Source of the DNA: an uncultured Aquincola sp.
GTDB taxonomy: Bacteria; Pseudomonadota; Gammaproteobacteria; Burkholderiales; Burkholderiaceae
Length of the DNA: 33,972 bases
Reading direction: 5' to 3'
Assembly: GCA_937883885.1 (NCBI GenBank)
Contig: CAKZXL010000443.1
Coordinates: forward strand, 1-33,972
Below the pieces are notes generated by a model. The model saw nothing but the letters and a program-made list of their open reading frames with translations, was not told the origin of the DNA and ran no database searches. Of the stretch, positions 32,876 through 33,972 are shown one piece after another (position 1 is the stretch's first letter; each line of letters opens with the position of its first letter). The position numbers and the translations under genes are program-made.

Positions 32876-33604
32876 TCATGCCGCTTCGCCGTTCGCTGCG
32901 CCAGACGCTTTCTTGGCGGCCTTCTTTTTCCTTGCGTCGGGAGGAATCTCCTCTTTGACCATCTTCACGCGATGCCCAAGGATGAAGGCACGTTGCAGAA
33001 AAATATCGAGCGCGGACATCAACGAGTGCACGTGTTCTAAACTCGGTGACCAGGCGCGGTGTGCCGCAGCGTTGCCACCCTCAGTGACGATATCGAGCAC
33101 ATCACGTTCTACAGTGCCGATCAGGCCGCGTCGCAGTAATTCGCTTACCTTGTCAGTGAACGACAAGTTTGGGTTGATCTCCAGAACCTCGGTAGCGCGG
33201 TCTAGCGCTGTCCTGAGGCCGATGGCTGCCAGTGTGTAGCTCTCATTGTCGTACGCAGAATAAGTCTCGTTGAGGATTTCAAGGAGCAGTGCGTCGAGTT
33301 GGGCGGATTCTAGCCAGTGGGGTTTTGACCTGCTTTTCGGCTTTGGGTACGTTGTGATCTCCCGAATATATGTCCCATGGCTATGGCCGTCCTTGTCATG
33401 CGACATATCCACGGCTTCGCTGTTCCAGTTTGAAGCATGGTAGAAAACGGTGTTGCAGCCACCACATTGCAGCAGTGAATGTTCTGTTCCACCATTCACC
33501 GAATTACCATAATCGTCAGACCAATCCCATGATGTGGACTTGTGCCCGTGTACCGAGCAGTTGCGCATGCCATCACAGGTTGGGCAGTGGTATTCGTTGG
33601 TCAC
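32876..33604 (-). CDS. DUF4145 domain protein with N-terminal zinc-ribbon
   Basis: A 242-aa protein from GTG 33604 (M)TNEYHCPTCDG, with AAGGA 5 nt upstream. Residues 6-60 contain paired metal-type ligands (CPTCDGMRNCSVHGH and LLQCGGCNTVFYH). Residues 105-205 form the DUF4145 helical domain, with AAIGLRTALDRATEVL, LSFTDKVSELLRRGLIG and the signature GGNAAAHRAW. The C-terminus is Lys/Ala-rich (ARKKKAAKKASG). DUF4145 occurs alone and fused to restriction or other defence nucleases. Its biochemical role is undefined, with RNA or nucleotide binding suspected by analogy to HEPN-like helices. It lies 40 nt upstream of the secreted Gly-rich gene on the same strand. Confidence 0.82.
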   Translation of the reverse strand: MTNEYHCPTCDGMRNCSVHGHKSTSWDWSDDYGNSVNGGTEHSLLQCGGCNTVFYHASNWNSEAVDMSHDKDGHSHGTYIREITTYPKPKSRSKPHWLESAQLDALLLEILNETYSAYDNESYTLAAIGLRTALDRATEVLEINPNLSFTDKVSELLRRGLIGTVERDVLDIVTEGGNAAAHRAWSPSLEHVHSLMSALDIFLQRAFILGHRVKMVKEEIPPDARKKKAAKKASGAANGEAA

Positions 33605-33676
33605 AGGGGTCCTTCATGGAGCGGCGTTTGAGTCAAGGGGGGAATCTGGATCTCAGATTTGAGGGCGAGCCGTGAA

Positions 33677-33708
33677 AACGGCCATGTCGCGTTTCGGGTG
33701 TGGCCGTT
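33677..33708 (-). terminator. Possible terminator of the gene running off the right edge
   Basis: AACGGCCA (33677-33684) pairs with TGGCCGTT (33701-33708) around a 16-nt loop. On the minus strand the stem is followed by TTTTC. It lies 46 nt after the stop at 33754. Confidence 0.45.
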
Positions 33709-33753
33709 GGATTCAGGCGGTGTGTGCAAGCGTAATCGCACTGCGCACGCGAC

Positions 33754-33972
33754 TCAAAGTCCGATGCGCCTGCGCCCTGTCCGTGGCTTAAGGGGGGGAG
33801 CGCCAGCCGTGTTGGTTCTGCGAATGTGCACGTCCATGTCGTTCTGCGTTTTCAGCACGGCCGTGGCGTCTGCCCAGGCACTGTTGCCGAGCCCGGCGCA
33901 CACGCTGTCGTGCATGGCGCCGATGCTCTCGCCTTCGGACATCCAGCACTGCAGCAGCCAGTGGGCTTCATC
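33754..33972 (-). CDS. C-terminal part of a hypothetical gene, truncated by the window edge
   Basis: The frame is open from the window end (DEAHWLLQCWMSEGES at the edge) to the stop at 33754, giving at least 72 residues. An internal Met at 33942 could be a start, but the upstream residues look equally protein-like, so the gene probably begins outside the window. The visible part (SVCAGLGNSAWADATAVLK, then MDVHIRRTNTAG) is not recognised, and it ends in a basic tail (PRTGRRRIGL). A hairpin follows at 33677-33708. Confidence 0.5.
   Translation of the reverse strand, partial: DEAHWLLQCWMSEGESIGAMHDSVCAGLGNSAWADATAVLKTQNDMDVHIRRTNTAGAPPLKPRTGRRRIGL

Noticed and set aside
33635..33665. Possible third, decayed copy of the 60-bp site (GGGGGG and TCAGATTTGA words)
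   Set aside because: Only short words match in partial order. Similarity is too weak to distinguish from chance.

Overview
The window is about 34 kb of high-GC DNA that looks like part of a conjugative plasmid or integrative element from a betaproteobacterium, most likely Burkholderiales. The evidence is the strongly GC-biased codon use, an I-type (Dot/Icm, IncI-like) type IV coupling module, a PEP-CTERM-sorted secreted protein and many short plasmid-type hypothetical genes. No rRNA or tRNA gene, CRISPR array or insertion sequence was recognised. The species assignment is inference.

Left part (1-10.9 kb): a minus-strand gene (108-737) diverges from a transfer operon. That operon holds two unknown proteins, a lytic transglycosylase, a DotM/IcmP-like protein, a one-TM protein, a DotL/IcmO/TrbC-like coupling ATPase and a Tat-exported M15/DUF882 peptidase. 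A HTH-like regulator (8736-9308, minus) diverges from an unknown 269-aa protein and a compact HNH-like nuclease, with intrinsic terminators on both sides.

Middle (10.9-15.8 kb): a stretch with little intact coding sequence. It holds one intact gene, a NucS/DUF91-type PD-(D/E)XK nuclease. Around it are recognisable broken genes: a small zinc-ribbon protein, a VOC/glyoxalase protein, a CPBP-type membrane protease and a minus-strand remnant. It ends in a non-coding locus at 14.7-15.03 kb carrying a 60-bp palindromic site and two blocks of six 11-bp iterons.

Right part (15.8-30.6 kb): this holds a protein with a degenerate GIY-YIG-like domain and a P-loop NTPase fused to 13 Sel1 repeats, broken by a 2-nt deletion. 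It also holds two minus-strand paralogues of unknown function (20734-22311 and 26104-27408), a MASE1-PAS-HisKA-HATPase-REC hybrid kinase, and a five-gene operon headed by a ribbon-helix-helix-like protein with its own palindromic operator. A GNAT protein follows. The 60-bp site recurs in inverted orientation at 27408-27467, and a third block of six 11-bp iterons lies at 30551-30616.

Far right (30.9-34 kb, minus strand): a PEP-CTERM protein, a secreted Gly-rich protein, a DUF4145 protein and the end of a gene running off the window.

The most unusual signals are the three six-unit 11-bp iteron blocks, which resemble ParR-type centromeres in layout, together with the duplicated 60-bp palindromic site and the paralogue pair. 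Together they suggest an uncharacterised maintenance or regulatory system, possibly served by the ribbon-helix-helix protein. That link is inference.
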